DNA of 47,276 nt. Source: Chloroflexota bacterium (lineage in GTDB: Bacteria > Chloroflexota > Limnocylindria > Limnocylindrales > CSP1-4). A model generated the notes under the pieces. That model did not search any database and was not told the DNA's origin. It was given only the letters and a program-made list of their open reading frames with translations. The stretch is from positions 1-47,276 of the forward strand of contig JAKAJU010000028.1 in the NCBI GenBank assembly GCA_021813655.1, given 5' to 3'. Shown here in pieces: positions 1 to 8,338 of this stretch. The first letter of the stretch is position 1. The number at the start of each line of letters is the position of its first letter. A program made the translations under genes and the position numbers.

Positions 1-75
1 CCCCGCTCACCGCACCCTCACCAGCCCGCTCGCTCGTCGCGGGCGATTGGTTCACGGACTCTGAGAGCGCGTCCG

Positions 76-118
76 GGCTCGTGACCCGCCCGGCCAGGGC
101 CGTGGCGGGCCACGAGCC
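76..118 (+). other. Long GC hairpin upstream of comEA
   Basis: Bases 76-83 pair with 111-118 (8 bp), 85-90 pair with 104-109 (6 bp) and 91-95 pair with 98-102 (5 bp), giving an almost continuous 19-bp stem with a 2-nt loop and two single-base interruptions. No T-run follows it, so it is not a classical intrinsic terminator. It could end a transcript entering from the left or fold in the comEA leader. The rest of bases 1-323 shows no gene I can support; the open frames there are arginine-rich shadows. Confidence 0.5.
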
Positions 119-323
119 GCGCCGGCTGCCTCGGCGGTGCCGGCGGCTCCCGGGTGATCCCGGATCGACCGCGCGGCCATCGACGGGCGATCGCCCCAGG
201 CGAGACTGAGCGCGGTCGTCCGCCGCCGCGCACCTGCCCCCGCGCGGCGGCGGATACCGCCCCCGCCGATCGCGTCCGGACCGCCGCGTGCGGCCCGACG
301 ACCGAATCCGCCGGGGAGAAGCG

Positions 324-1151
324 ATGGATGCTCCGCGCGCCGACTGGCGCAGCTTCGAGACGGCGCCGGATGCGACGCACACCGCCGGCGCCGCCGACGC
401 CGCCGATGCGCGTGGCCTCTCCGAGGACCTGGATCGCACAGACCGGGTCCGTGCGCTCGCGCCGCGTCTCGTCCCGCTCGCGCTCGCGGCCGTCACGGGC
501 GCCGTGGTCGCCGCCACCTTCGCCCTCGCCCTCGCGGGACCCGGCTCCTCCGTCGTCATCGTCGACGGCAGCGCGCCAGGGAGCGTGGCCTCCACCGGCG
601 TGAGCACGCCCGATGGCGATCCGTCACAGAGGGCGGGCGGGGCGGCCGCGTCGGCGATCGTCGTCGATGTCGAGGGCGGCGTCGCGCGACCGGGGCTCGT
701 GCGCCTCGCGGCCGGGTCGCGCGTGGCTGACGCGATCGCCGCCGCCGGAGGGTACGCGCCGTCCGTGGACGTCGCCCGCGCCGCGTCGGAGCTGAACCTC
801 GCCGCGCGGGTCGCGGACGGCGAGCGCGTCCGCATCCCCGCGCTCGGCGACCCGCAGACGATCCTGTCGCCCGCCGCGGACGCGGCCGGGACCCCCGACG
901 GCGTCACCGCGGGCGGCGCGACCGGCGGCGCGATCGGACCGGCCGGGGTGTCGGGCGGGCTCGTCGACATCAACCGCGCGACCGCCGAGCAGCTCGACAC
1001 GCTGCCGGGGATCGGGCCGGCGACGGCGGGCAAGATCCTCGACGCGCGCGCCGCGGCCCCGTTCACGCGGACCTCGGACCTCCGCGACCGGAAGGTGGTG
1101 TCGGCGGCCACGTACGCGAAGATCGAGGGCCTCATCACGGTCGGGCCGTGA
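324..1151 (+). CDS. comEA: ComEA-type competence DNA-binding protein
   Basis: ComEA is the membrane-anchored receptor that binds incoming double-stranded DNA and hands it to the ComEC channel. The 275-residue product has a polar N-terminal tail, one membrane segment at about 48-71, an SLBB domain at about 110-172 (containing VDVEGGVARPGLVRL) and a C-terminal helix-hairpin-helix region at about 214-275 with LPGIGPATAGKILDAR. I start it at ATG 324 because GGGGAG lies 4 nt upstream; an in-frame ATG at 288 has no such site. Its TGA overlaps the GTG of comEC (GTGA), so the two are probably translationally coupled. The domain order is standard for the family. Confidence 0.93.
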   Translation: MDAPRADWRSFETAPDATHTAGAADAADARGLSEDLDRTDRVRALAPRLVPLALAAVTGAVVAATFALALAGPGSSVVIVDGSAPGSVASTGVSTPDGDPSQRAGGAAASAIVVDVEGGVARPGLVRLAAGSRVADAIAAAGGYAPSVDVARAASELNLAARVADGERVRIPALGDPQTILSPAADAAGTPDGVTAGGATGGAIGPAGVSGGLVDINRATAEQLDTLPGIGPATAGKILDARAAAPFTRTSDLRDRKVVSAATYAKIEGLITVGP

Positions 1152-3665
1152 CCCGCGCCGTCCGCGCCGCCGTCGGCGCGCTCGCCGCCGCTCTGGCCGC
1201 CGGCGTGGTCGATCCGGACCGGCCCGTCTGCGTCGCGGCAGGGCTCGCCTGCCTCGCGGTCGCGTCGTGCGCAGCATGGGCGAGCCGCCCTCGTCGGGGC
1301 GGGACCCCGCCGGGCCGATGGTGGATCGTCGTCCCCGCTGCGGTCGGCGCGGCGCTGGTCCTCGGGCGCATCGCTCTGGGGCCTGCGGCCGCGGCGGGCG
1401 CGATCGGCGACGGCACGTCGGCACTCGCGATCTCGGGTGAGGGCCGCGTCGTCTCCATCTCGGCGCCGCGCGACGGCCGCCAGTCGTTCGTCATCGAGGT
1501 CAGCTACCCCCCTGTCCTGCTCGACGCCCGGGCGCCGCGATATCCCGAGGTCGGGGCGGGGACGCGGATCGCGTTCTCCGGCCGCGCGCGGCCGCCGGGC
1601 GACGACGGGTACGGTCGGTCGCTCGTCGCGCGTGGGATCGCCGGGTCGCTGGAGATCCGGGCTCTCGGCCTGGCCTCGCCGGACGCCGGGCCCGGCGCCT
1701 CGCTCGCGGCGCTGCGGGCCGGCGCGGACGCGTCCTTGCGGCTCGCGGTACCGGAGCCGGCGGCCGGCCTCGCCGCGGGGATCCTGCTCGGGATGCGGGA
1801 GCGCGTCCCGAGGCCCGTGACCGCGGACTTCGTCGCCACCGGCCTCAGCCACGTCGTCGCGATCTCCGGGTGGAACATCGCGATCGTCATCGCCGCGCTC
1901 GGGATCGTCCTGCGCGGGCTCGGCCGGCGTCCACGGATGCTGGCGACCCTTGCCGCCGTCTGCGCGTACGTCGCGCTCGTCGGCGCCTCGCCGCCCGTCG
2001 TCCGGGCGGCCCTCATGGCGGCGACCGTCCTCATCGCCCGGGACCTCGGGCGCGCGACGGCGGCGCGAGCGGCTCTCGCCTGGGCGGTTACGACGATGCT
2101 CCTCGCCGATCCCGGCGCGGTGAACGACCAGGGCTTCCGACTCTCGTCAGCGGCGACCGCCGGGCTCATCGTCTGGGGGACGGCCATGACCGATCGGGTC
2201 GGTCGCCTCTGGGGCGGGCGCATCCCGGGGCCGATCGCCGAGACGATCGGCGTCTCGCTCGCCGCGCAGGCCGCGACGCTGCCGCTGGTGCTCATCGGCT
2301 TCGGGCGCGTCTCGATCGTGTCGCCCATCGTGAACCTCGCCGTCGCGCCGATCGTCGCGCCGTCGATGGCCGCCGGTGCCGTCGCGCTTCTCGGCGGCGC
2401 GTCGACCACCCTGGGATTCCCGGCGGCGGTCGCAGCCGTGGCCGGACTGCCCGCGTGGATGACCCTCGGGTCGATCATCGCCATCGCGTCGGTCGGAGCG
2501 CGCGTCCCGTTCGCGAGCGTGACCGTCAGCGCGCCATGGGACGCCGTCCTCGCCGCGCTCGCCGCTCTGCTCCTGCTCGTCGCAGGGACCGCGCGCGGTC
2601 GGCGGATCGCGGTGCGACTCATCCGTCTCCTGCGTCCCGGCGCTGCCGGAGCCGCCACGGCTCGATCGGGCGCCTTCCGGCGCGTGACGGCATCGTCAGA
2701 CCCGGGCAGGGCGGCGACGCGACCGCGGAGGACGCGCGATTCGTCTCCGACACCCGGTCGCCCCGACCGGCGCCGCCGACGCCTGGTGGTGGCGGCACTG
2801 GCCGTCGCGATCGCCGGGCTCGGTGTCGGTGCCGCGCGCCTGCCCGACGGGCATCCCCGCGTCGAGATCCTCGATGTCGGACAGGGTGACGCCATCCTCG
2901 TGACGGGGAGCCGCGGCGCGCGCGCACTCGTGGACGGGGGCCCCGACCCGGATCGGCTCGTCGCCCTGCTCGACGCGCGCGTCTCTCCCTGGGATCGGCG
3001 GATCGATCTCGTCGTCATCACGCATCCCCACGAGGACCACGTGGGAGGGCTCGCCGGCCTGGTGGGTCGATACGCCGTCCGCCGGGTCGTCGGAACCGGC
3101 CTTCTCGGAAACGGTCCCGGCTGGGAGGCGTGGTCGGCGCGATCGAGGGCGCAGGGGATCCGCGAGGAGATCGTCGGCGCGGGCGACACCCTTCGGGTCG
3201 ACGACGTGACGCTCCGCGCGCTCTGGCCCGACGCCGGGACCGTCTCCGGCCGCGCGACGGATGACGGCCACGCCGTCAACGACACGTCGCTGGTCCTCCT
3301 CGGCGAGGCGGGTGGCATGCGCTTCCTCCTCTCGGGCGACGCAGAGGACGCGGTCGACCCGATCCTCGTCTCGCGCGGGCTGCCGCGCGTCGCGCTGTAC
3401 AAGGTCGCCCACCATGGAAGCCGGACGGCTTCGTCCGATGCGCTCCTCGACGCGCTCGGACCCGCGGTGGCGGTCATCTCCGTCGGGACGGGGAACGTCT
3501 ACGGCCACCCGAGCCCGGCGACGCTGGATCGCCTCGCCTCGCGTCACGTCCGCACCCTGCGCACCGACCGGGAGGGGACGGTCACCGCGACGTTCGATAT
3601 GGGGCGTCTCGACGTGCGCGCCGAGCGCAGGGTATCCCCTGCCGCCCTCGGCTACCATCGGCCAG
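1148..3665 (+). CDS. comEC: ComEC/Rec2 DNA uptake channel (frame stays open to 5353)
   Basis: ComEC forms the inner-membrane channel for single-stranded DNA in transformation. About 839 residues look like ComEC: N-terminal membrane segments and a DUF4131-like region, the Competence domain with GLSHVVAISGWNIAIV, many hydrophobic helices, then a metallo-beta-lactamase domain with THPHEDHVGG, LLSGDAED and VAHHGSRT. GTG 1148 overlaps the comEA stop. The family normally ends just after the last beta-lactamase strands (near 3630), but this frame has no stop there. It runs open through the HD gene as arginine-rich nonsense and into the frame of holA, stopping only at 5353 (1401 codons). I place the end at the HD gene start; the true C-terminus is unknown. 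Confidence 0.8.
3653..3658 (+). promoter_or_regulatory. Leaderless -10 box for the HD gene
   Basis: TACCAT stands 7 nt before ATG 3666, and there is no Shine-Dalgarno-like sequence between them. This is the spacing expected if transcription starts at or next to the start codon. No good -35 is visible. The same arrangement recurs before several other genes in the window. Confidence 0.45.
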
Positions 3666-4292
3666 ATGACGGTGCCCGGACGCGTCGCCTCCGCGGCGCT
3701 CCTCCTTTCCCTCGACCCGCCGCCCTGGTTCGTCCGCCACGTGCGCGCCGTCGCCGAGATCGCGGCGTGGCTCGCGGCACGGACCGCGTCGACGGGCGCG
3801 TCCGTGGACGTCCGCCTGGTCGAAGCGGCTGCGCTGCTCCACGACGTGGACAAGCTCGTCCGCGTGAAGGGCCCGGACGGTCGCCCGGCGCCGCACGGCG
3901 ATGCCGCCGGGATCTGGCTCGAGCGGCTGGGGATGGGCGAGCTCGCGGCCGCCGCCGCCGCGCATCCGGTGACGCTTCTCGCGGCCGCCGGGGCGGCGCC
4001 CGTTCTGCTCGCGGCGCCCGACGAGGTCCGGATCGTCGCGTACGCGGACAAGCGCGCCGGCCAGCGCCTCGAGACGATGGGCGCGCGGTTCGCGGCGTGG
4101 GAACGCCGCTACCCGATCGACCCGGACGACGCCGATGGCGCCGAGAGCGTGGCGCGGATGCGATCGGGCGCGGCCCTCCTGGAGGCGGCGGTGTGCGGGC
4201 GGGCCGGCGTCACGCCCGCCGACGTGCGACGACTGCGCTGGACCGGACGCGCCCTGGCGGCCGCGCGCGTCGCGCGGGAGGCGGCGGCATGA
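3666..4292 (+). CDS. HD-domain phosphohydrolase
   Basis: This 208-residue protein carries the metal-binding residues of an HD-superfamily phosphohydrolase in the right order: H25, the H59-D60 pair (ALLHDVDKL), H100 and D128 (YADKR). Such enzymes hydrolyse nucleotides or phosphate esters; the substrate cannot be read from the sequence. It lies entirely within the open frame that continues from comEC, but its own frame has the protein-like composition and the other does not. Its TGA overlaps the ATG of holA (ATGA). The comEC-holA neighbours are a common pairing, so this gene looks like an insertion between them. Confidence 0.8.
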   Translation: MTVPGRVASAALLLSLDPPPWFVRHVRAVAEIAAWLAARTASTGASVDVRLVEAAALLHDVDKLVRVKGPDGRPAPHGDAAGIWLERLGMGELAAAAAAHPVTLLAAAGAAPVLLAAPDEVRIVAYADKRAGQRLETMGARFAAWERRYPIDPDDADGAESVARMRSGAALLEAAVCGRAGVTPADVRRLRWTGRALAAARVAREAAA

Positions 4293-5353
4293 CGGACGCG
4301 GCTGTCGCTGCGCCCGTCGTCCTCGTCACCGGTGACGACGCGCTCGGGATCGAGCGGGAGGCGCACCGATTCGCGTCGTCGATCCCGTCGACCGGAGAGC
4401 GACGAACCATCCGGGTCGCCGGCGTCGCCCGACCCGCGACACTCGCGGAGGAGCGGGCGGCGACGGTCCTCGAGGCCACGGCCACCGGCTCGCTCTTCGG
4501 CGACGGGACCCTCGTGATCGTCTCGGACGCGGCCGCGCTCGCGGGCGTCGAGGCGGCGGCACGCGCGCTCCTCGACGCGATCGGCACCGTCGCGCCGGGC
4601 AACGTCCTCGCGCTCCTCGCGCTCGCGGATGAATCCGGGCGATCGCCCGCCGGCACGGCGGTCCTGGCGCGGTCGGTCCGGGATGCGGGCGGAGAGGTCC
4701 GGGAGGCCCGGATCCCGCGCGACCTGGTGCACTGGGTCGACGAGACCGCGTCCGGGATGGACGTGCATCTCGGCCGCGGCGCCGCCGCGGAGCTCGCGCG
4801 CCGGGTCGGCGGGCTCGACCGGAGCCGCGACGTGGACCATCGGGCGGTGGCCGCCGACGCAGCGGCGGAGATCGCGAAGCTCGCCCTCTACCGCGAGGGG
4901 GTCGAGGTCACGATCGACGATGTCCGGACGGTCGTGGCCGAGCGCGTGCCGGCGTCCGTCTTCGAGCTCATCGACGCGATCGGTTCCCGGCAGGGCCACA
5001 GAGCCGTCGCGCTCCTCGATCGCGCTGCCGCCGTCGTCCCCGGTCCCGTCCTGGTCGCGCGCATCCACCGCCGCCTGCGCGAGATCGCGATCGCGGCGGA
5101 TCTCGTCGCATCCGGCGAACGCGGCCCGGCGATCGCCAGGGCGCTCGAGTGGCGCGGCGACCTGTCGAAGATGGAGTGGCGGGTCGACAACCTCCTCCGC
5201 CAGGCGCATCGCTGGTCGCCGGGCGAGGTGGCCTCCGCGATGGACGGTCTGCTCGCCGTGGACGCGGCGATGAAGGGCGGGTCGGCGACGAGCGAACGCG
5301 TGCAGCGGCTCACGCTCGCGCTGTGGGTCGTGGAGTGCGTCGCCGCAGGGTGA
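4289..5353 (+). CDS. holA: DNA polymerase III delta subunit
   Basis: HolA is the clamp-loader subunit that opens the sliding beta clamp. The product is 354 residues, the usual length. It begins with the ATP-fold-like strand VVLVTGDDALGIEREAHR and has the family's long helical C-terminal part, including SVFELIDAIGSRQ and the end region LRQAHRWSPGEVASAMDGLLAVDAAMKGG. The ATG overlaps the stop of the HD gene by the ATGA arrangement. It is in the same frame as comEC with no intervening stop, so automatic callers may merge it with comEC. Confidence 0.9.
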   Translation: MTDAAVAAPVVLVTGDDALGIEREAHRFASSIPSTGERRTIRVAGVARPATLAEERAATVLEATATGSLFGDGTLVIVSDAAALAGVEAAARALLDAIGTVAPGNVLALLALADESGRSPAGTAVLARSVRDAGGEVREARIPRDLVHWVDETASGMDVHLGRGAAAELARRVGGLDRSRDVDHRAVAADAAAEIAKLALYREGVEVTIDDVRTVVAERVPASVFELIDAIGSRQGHRAVALLDRAAAVVPGPVLVARIHRRLREIAIAADLVASGERGPAIARALEWRGDLSKMEWRVDNLLRQAHRWSPGEVASAMDGLLAVDAAMKGGSATSERVQRLTLALWVVECVAAG

Positions 5354-5430
5354 TCCGACCCGGGCGCAGGGCCCGCCGGGTGAGCCGACCCGGGGGCGAA
5401 GACCCGTCCCCCGGAGCCTGATCTCCGTCG

Positions 5431-5449
5431 GCCGGCGCCCGACGCCGGC
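5431..5449. terminator. Hairpin between convergent genes
   Basis: GCCGGCG and CGCCGGC form a perfect 7-bp stem with a 5-nt loop between holA and the convergent zinc-ribbon gene. There is no T-run on either side. It could act on both strands. Confidence 0.4.
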
Positions 5450-5452
5450 AGG

Positions 5453-5707
5453 TCAGTCCGCGAAGGGCGCGGCGCGCGCGAGGAGGACGGAGTCGCTTTC
5501 GATCGCGAAGACGCACCTGCCGCGGCGCAGGTCGAGCAGTTCGATGGTGGCGGGGTCCACGTACAGCTGGTTGCAGGACTGGCAGAGCCCACCGGCGAGA
5601 TCGAGGCAGATCCGCTCACTCCCGTCGGGATGACGGAATGTCGTATCGAAACGCGATTCGTGGAGCAGCCGGCCGCATTCGGGACAGCGATCGCGACGCA
5701 CGGACAT
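5453..5707 (-). CDS. Small zinc-ribbon protein, YgiT-like
   Basis: This 84-residue protein has two CxxC pairs (CPECG near residue 8 and CQSCN near residue 43), followed by YVDPATIELLDLRRG. That layout resembles the YgiT-type zinc-finger family, in which the fold binds one zinc ion and often accompanies toxin or regulatory partners; no partner is present here. I start it at ATG 5707, which has AGAGG 8 nt upstream, rather than at an in-frame GTG at 5737 that lacks a ribosome site. A TACCAT box at 5755-5760 would give a leader of about 40 nt. Function unknown. Confidence 0.7.
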   Translation of the reverse strand: MSVRRDRCPECGRLLHESRFDTTFRHPDGSERICLDLAGGLCQSCNQLYVDPATIELLDLRRGRCVFAIESDSVLLARAAPFAD

Positions 5708-5754
5708 GCACTCGACCTCTCGCTCCGCGACCGTCACCTTGCGGTCTTGTCAGG

Positions 5755-5760
5755 ATGGTA
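5755..5760 (-). promoter_or_regulatory. -10 box for the zinc-ribbon gene
   Basis: On the minus strand TACCAT is preceded 17 nt upstream by TTCGCC, a weak -35. Transcription from here would give a short leader carrying the AGAGG ribosome site of the gene at 5707. Confidence 0.4.
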
Positions 5761-5839
5761 GTCGGGCTCCCCGGCGCGGCGAATGACCCTCTGGTACCGG
5801 GCGGGTGGTACGTCGCGCGGCCGAGTCGGCCGGCGCGTC

Positions 5840-6268
5840 CTACTGCACGCGGATGACCGTCTTCGCCTCGGCCCAGAGCCGCTCGAGCTGGTAGTAGTCG
5901 CGCTCGGGCGGAGCGAAGACGTGGACGATGACCGACCCGAGGTCCACGAGGAGCCAGTGCGAGAGCGCGGATCCCTCGCGCGCGTACGGCTTCACCCCGA
6001 GCGCGGCGACCCGGTCGCCGATCGCCTCGGCGATGGCGGCGAGCTGGCGCTCGCTCCCGCCGGAGCAGATCACGAAGTAGTCGGCGATCGACGTGAGGCC
6101 CGTGACGTCGAGGAGCACGATGTCCGCCGCCTTCTTGTCCTCCGCGGCCTCGACCGCGGCGCGCGCGATCTCGAGCGGGGAGACGGCGTCCGCAGGCTGT
6201 GCGGCCGGCACCTGTCGGTGGGGCAGCCCGTCTGTGCGAGGGGTGGCGGGGAGCGCGGGGTCGGTCAC
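5840..6268 (-). CDS. rsfS: Ribosome silencing factor RsfS (Iojap family)
   Basis: RsfS binds ribosomal protein L14 and blocks joining of the 30S and 50S subunits during starvation or slow growth. The 142-residue product shows the family core ADYFVICSGGSERQLAAI and GSALSHWLLVDLGSVIVHVF, ending in a RDYYQLERLWAEA segment. It has an N-terminal extension of about 30 residues of low-complexity sequence. GTG 6268 is chosen because it overlaps the nadD stop (GTGA) and has GAGGA upstream. The obgE-nadD-rsfS order is common in bacteria and suggests one transcript for ribosome assembly and NAD synthesis. Confidence 0.93.
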   Translation of the reverse strand: MTDPALPATPRTDGLPHRQVPAAQPADAVSPLEIARAAVEAAEDKKAADIVLLDVTGLTSIADYFVICSGGSERQLAAIAEAIGDRVAALGVKPYAREGSALSHWLLVDLGSVIVHVFAPPERDYYQLERLWAEAKTVIRVQ

Positions 6269-6993
6269 GGTCGCTGGTTCCTCGGTGCAGGGTCCTGATA
6301 GAGGCGGTGGTTCGCGATGTGCGCGGCGATAACGTCGGGTACGAGATAGCGGATCGAACGTCCGGCGGCGACCATCTCGCGGATGAGCGAGGAAGATACG
6401 CCGAGCTCGGGTCCATCGACCACTGCGACGCGCCGGGAGGCGCCGGACAGGCATCCCTCCGCCCATTCGGCGGTCGGCGTGGGTGCGCCCGCCCGCGGCA
6501 CGATCGCGATCCGGCAGGTCGCGATGAGACGATCGGGCTCGCGCCATGCGCCGATCGCCGCGAACGCCTCCGCGGACATGATCCACCAGAGGTCCGGTTC
6601 GCGCCCCGCGTCCCGCTCGGCGTCGGCGAGGAGCGCGACCGTCTCGACCGCCCACGACGGCCCAGGCCTGTCGACCTCGACGCGGCTGAGCCGGAAGGCG
6701 GGGTTGCCCGCGATCGCGGCCTCCACCATCGCCACGCGGTCGGCCGCGGGCGCGATCCGGCGGCCGGGCTTGTGCGGCGGGGTGCCGGCCGGGACGAAGA
6801 GAACGGTCTCCATCCCGAGCGCCTCGCGCGCCCATTCCGCGATGGCCAGATGGCCCAGGTGAATGGGGTCGAACGTGCCGCCGAGGATCCCGAGGCGCCC
6901 TCGCACCGTCGCGGCTGGTGCGGCGGAGGCGGCGATCGTCACCGGACCGGCCGTGGGGGACCTGACGGCCGGACGACCAGCGGCGGCCGTCAC
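6265..6993 (-). CDS. nadD: Nicotinate-nucleotide adenylyltransferase
   Basis: NadD transfers AMP from ATP to nicotinate mononucleotide, the penultimate step of NAD synthesis. The nucleotidyltransferase signature GGTFDPIHLGHL lies about 35 residues from the start and the second motif SSSLIREM is near the C-terminus; between them are PAGTPPHKPG and WWIMSAEAF. I start at GTG 6993, which overlaps the obgE stop (GTGA) and has GGGAGG about 7 nt upstream, giving 242 residues. The first 35 residues are an alanine-rich tail not typical of the family, so an internal start cannot be excluded. Confidence 0.93.
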   Translation of the reverse strand: MTAAAGRPAVRSPTAGPVTIAASAAPAATVRGRLGILGGTFDPIHLGHLAIAEWAREALGMETVLFVPAGTPPHKPGRRIAPAADRVAMVEAAIAGNPAFRLSRVEVDRPGPSWAVETVALLADAERDAGREPDLWWIMSAEAFAAIGAWREPDRLIATCRIAIVPRAGAPTPTAEWAEGCLSGASRRVAVVDGPELGVSSSLIREMVAAGRSIRYLVPDVIAAHIANHRLYQDPAPRNQRP

Positions 6994-8285
6994 TCGACCC
7001 CCTCCCAGGCCTCGCCCCCCCACTCGAGCTCGACCTTGCCGATCCGGACCGTGTCGCCGGGCGCGATCCCCTCTCGGCGGAGCGCGGCGTCGATCCCGAG
7101 CCGGTCGAGGTCGCGCTGGAAGCGCTCGGCCGACTCCTCCACCTCGAAGTCGGTCTGGACGGCGATGCGCTCGATCCGGCGGCCGGAGACCCGGAGGACC
7201 CCATCGTCGTCGCGCGTGACGGAGAACGCGTCTCCGAGGGCCTCGAGACGATGGACGACGATCCCCGCCGGCTCGGGCTCGAGATCCTCACCGGCCGCCG
7301 GCAGCGCCTCTGCGAGGAGGCGACGCAGCTCGTCGAGACCGGTCCGTGCCTCGGCACTCACGGCGACGCACGGGATCCCTTCGGCGACGCGCGCATCGCG
7401 GAACGTCGGCCAGCCGCCGGCGGCTGCCGGAAGGTCCGTCTTGTTGTAGGCGACGACGAGCGGCTTCTCGAGGAGTGCGGGGTCATGGGCGAGCAGCTCG
7501 TCGCGGATGACGTCGTAGTCCCACTCGGGATCCGGATCGCTCCCATCCACCACGTGCACGAGGACCCGGGTGCGCTCCACGTGGCGCAGGAACGCGTGGC
7601 CGAGACCGGCGCCCGACGAGGCCCCCTCGATGAGGCCCGGGACGTCGGCGACCGTCGGCCGGCGCTCGTCGTCGGCGCCCAGCTCCATGACGCCGAGGTT
7701 CGGCTCGACAGTGGTGAACGGATAGGGCGCGATCTTCGGCGTCGCCGCCGTCAGCGCCGCGAGGAGCGTCGACTTGCCGGCATTCGGCAGCCCCACGAGC
7801 CCGACGTCGGCGATGAGCCGCAGCTCGAGGCGCAGCCACCGCTCGATGCCCGGCTCACCCCGCTGGGCGTGGTAGGGCGTGCGGTGCGTGGCGGTCGCGA
7901 AATGGACGTTGCCGAGGCCACCGCGGCCCCCCTTGGCGACGACGGCCGTCTGGCCGGCGGCGACGAGATCCGCGATCAGCTCGCCGGTGGCGTCGTCGTA
8001 GACGGAGGTGCCCGGGGGCACGTCGATCTCCCGCGGCGCGCCGGCCTTCCCGTGCCGCCGCGCACCCTCCCCGCGCCCGCCGTCGCCGGCGCGGAAGTGG
8101 TGGGCATGCCGGAAGTCGCGCAGCGTCGTCTGGCCCGCATCGACGCGGAGCACGACCGACCCGCCGCGGCCACCGTCGCCGCCATCCGGTCCACCGCGCG
8201 GAACGTGCGCCTCGCGCCGGAAGGTCGCCGCTCCGTCGCCGCCGGCGCCGGCCTTCACCCAGATCTTCACGCGGTCGAGGAACAC
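6990..8285 (-). CDS. obgE: GTPase ObgE/CgtA
   Basis: Obg is an essential GTPase of 50S assembly and stress signalling. The 431-residue product has all three domains: the glycine-rich Obg fold (1-158, with GGPDGGDGGRGG), the G domain with P-loop GLPNAGKST at about 165-173, the switch TVADVPGLIEGA and NKTD, and a C-terminal OCT domain from about 340. It starts with GTG 8285. There is no Shine-Dalgarno sequence; instead GAGAAT lies 6 nt upstream, suggesting a leaderless message. The stop overlaps the nadD start. Confidence 0.96.
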   Translation of the reverse strand: MFLDRVKIWVKAGAGGDGAATFRREAHVPRGGPDGGDGGRGGSVVLRVDAGQTTLRDFRHAHHFRAGDGGRGEGARRHGKAGAPREIDVPPGTSVYDDATGELIADLVAAGQTAVVAKGGRGGLGNVHFATATHRTPYHAQRGEPGIERWLRLELRLIADVGLVGLPNAGKSTLLAALTAATPKIAPYPFTTVEPNLGVMELGADDERRPTVADVPGLIEGASSGAGLGHAFLRHVERTRVLVHVVDGSDPDPEWDYDVIRDELLAHDPALLEKPLVVAYNKTDLPAAAGGWPTFRDARVAEGIPCVAVSAEARTGLDELRRLLAEALPAAGEDLEPEPAGIVVHRLEALGDAFSVTRDDDGVLRVSGRRIERIAVQTDFEVEESAERFQRDLDRLGIDAALRREGIAPGDTVRIGKVELEWGGEAWEGVE

Positions 8286-8291
8286 GGCGTC

Positions 8292-8297
8292 ATTCTC
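8292..8297 (-). promoter_or_regulatory. Leaderless -10 box for obgE
   Basis: GAGAAT on the minus strand sits exactly 6 nt before the GTG of obgE, which has no ribosome binding site. It lies directly downstream of the hairpin that follows the M23 peptidase gene, so a new transcript plausibly begins here. Confidence 0.4.
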
Positions 8298-8309
8298 GCA
8301 CGGGCGCCC

Positions 8310-8327
8310 GCGCGCTCAGGAGCGCGC
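8310..8327 (-). terminator. Hairpin after the M23 peptidase gene
   Basis: GCGCGCTC and GAGCGCGC form a perfect 8-bp stem around a 2-nt loop, 12 nt beyond the stop codon of the peptidase gene. No T-run follows on the minus strand. Its place between the peptidase stop and the obgE -10 box suggests a transcription end. Confidence 0.45.
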
Positions 8328-8338
8328 GCACCCGCGGT

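Noticed and set aside
1-323. Possible T-box or tRNA at the window start
   Set aside because: No T-box sequence, anticodon-loop pattern, TTCGA arm or CCA end was found; only a GC hairpin is convincing.
3658-4288. Arginine-rich continuation of the comEC frame as a real ComEC domain
   Set aside because: The sequence is low-complexity Arg/Gly/Ala with no hydrophobic pattern, while another frame over the same bases encodes all HD-domain metal ligands.
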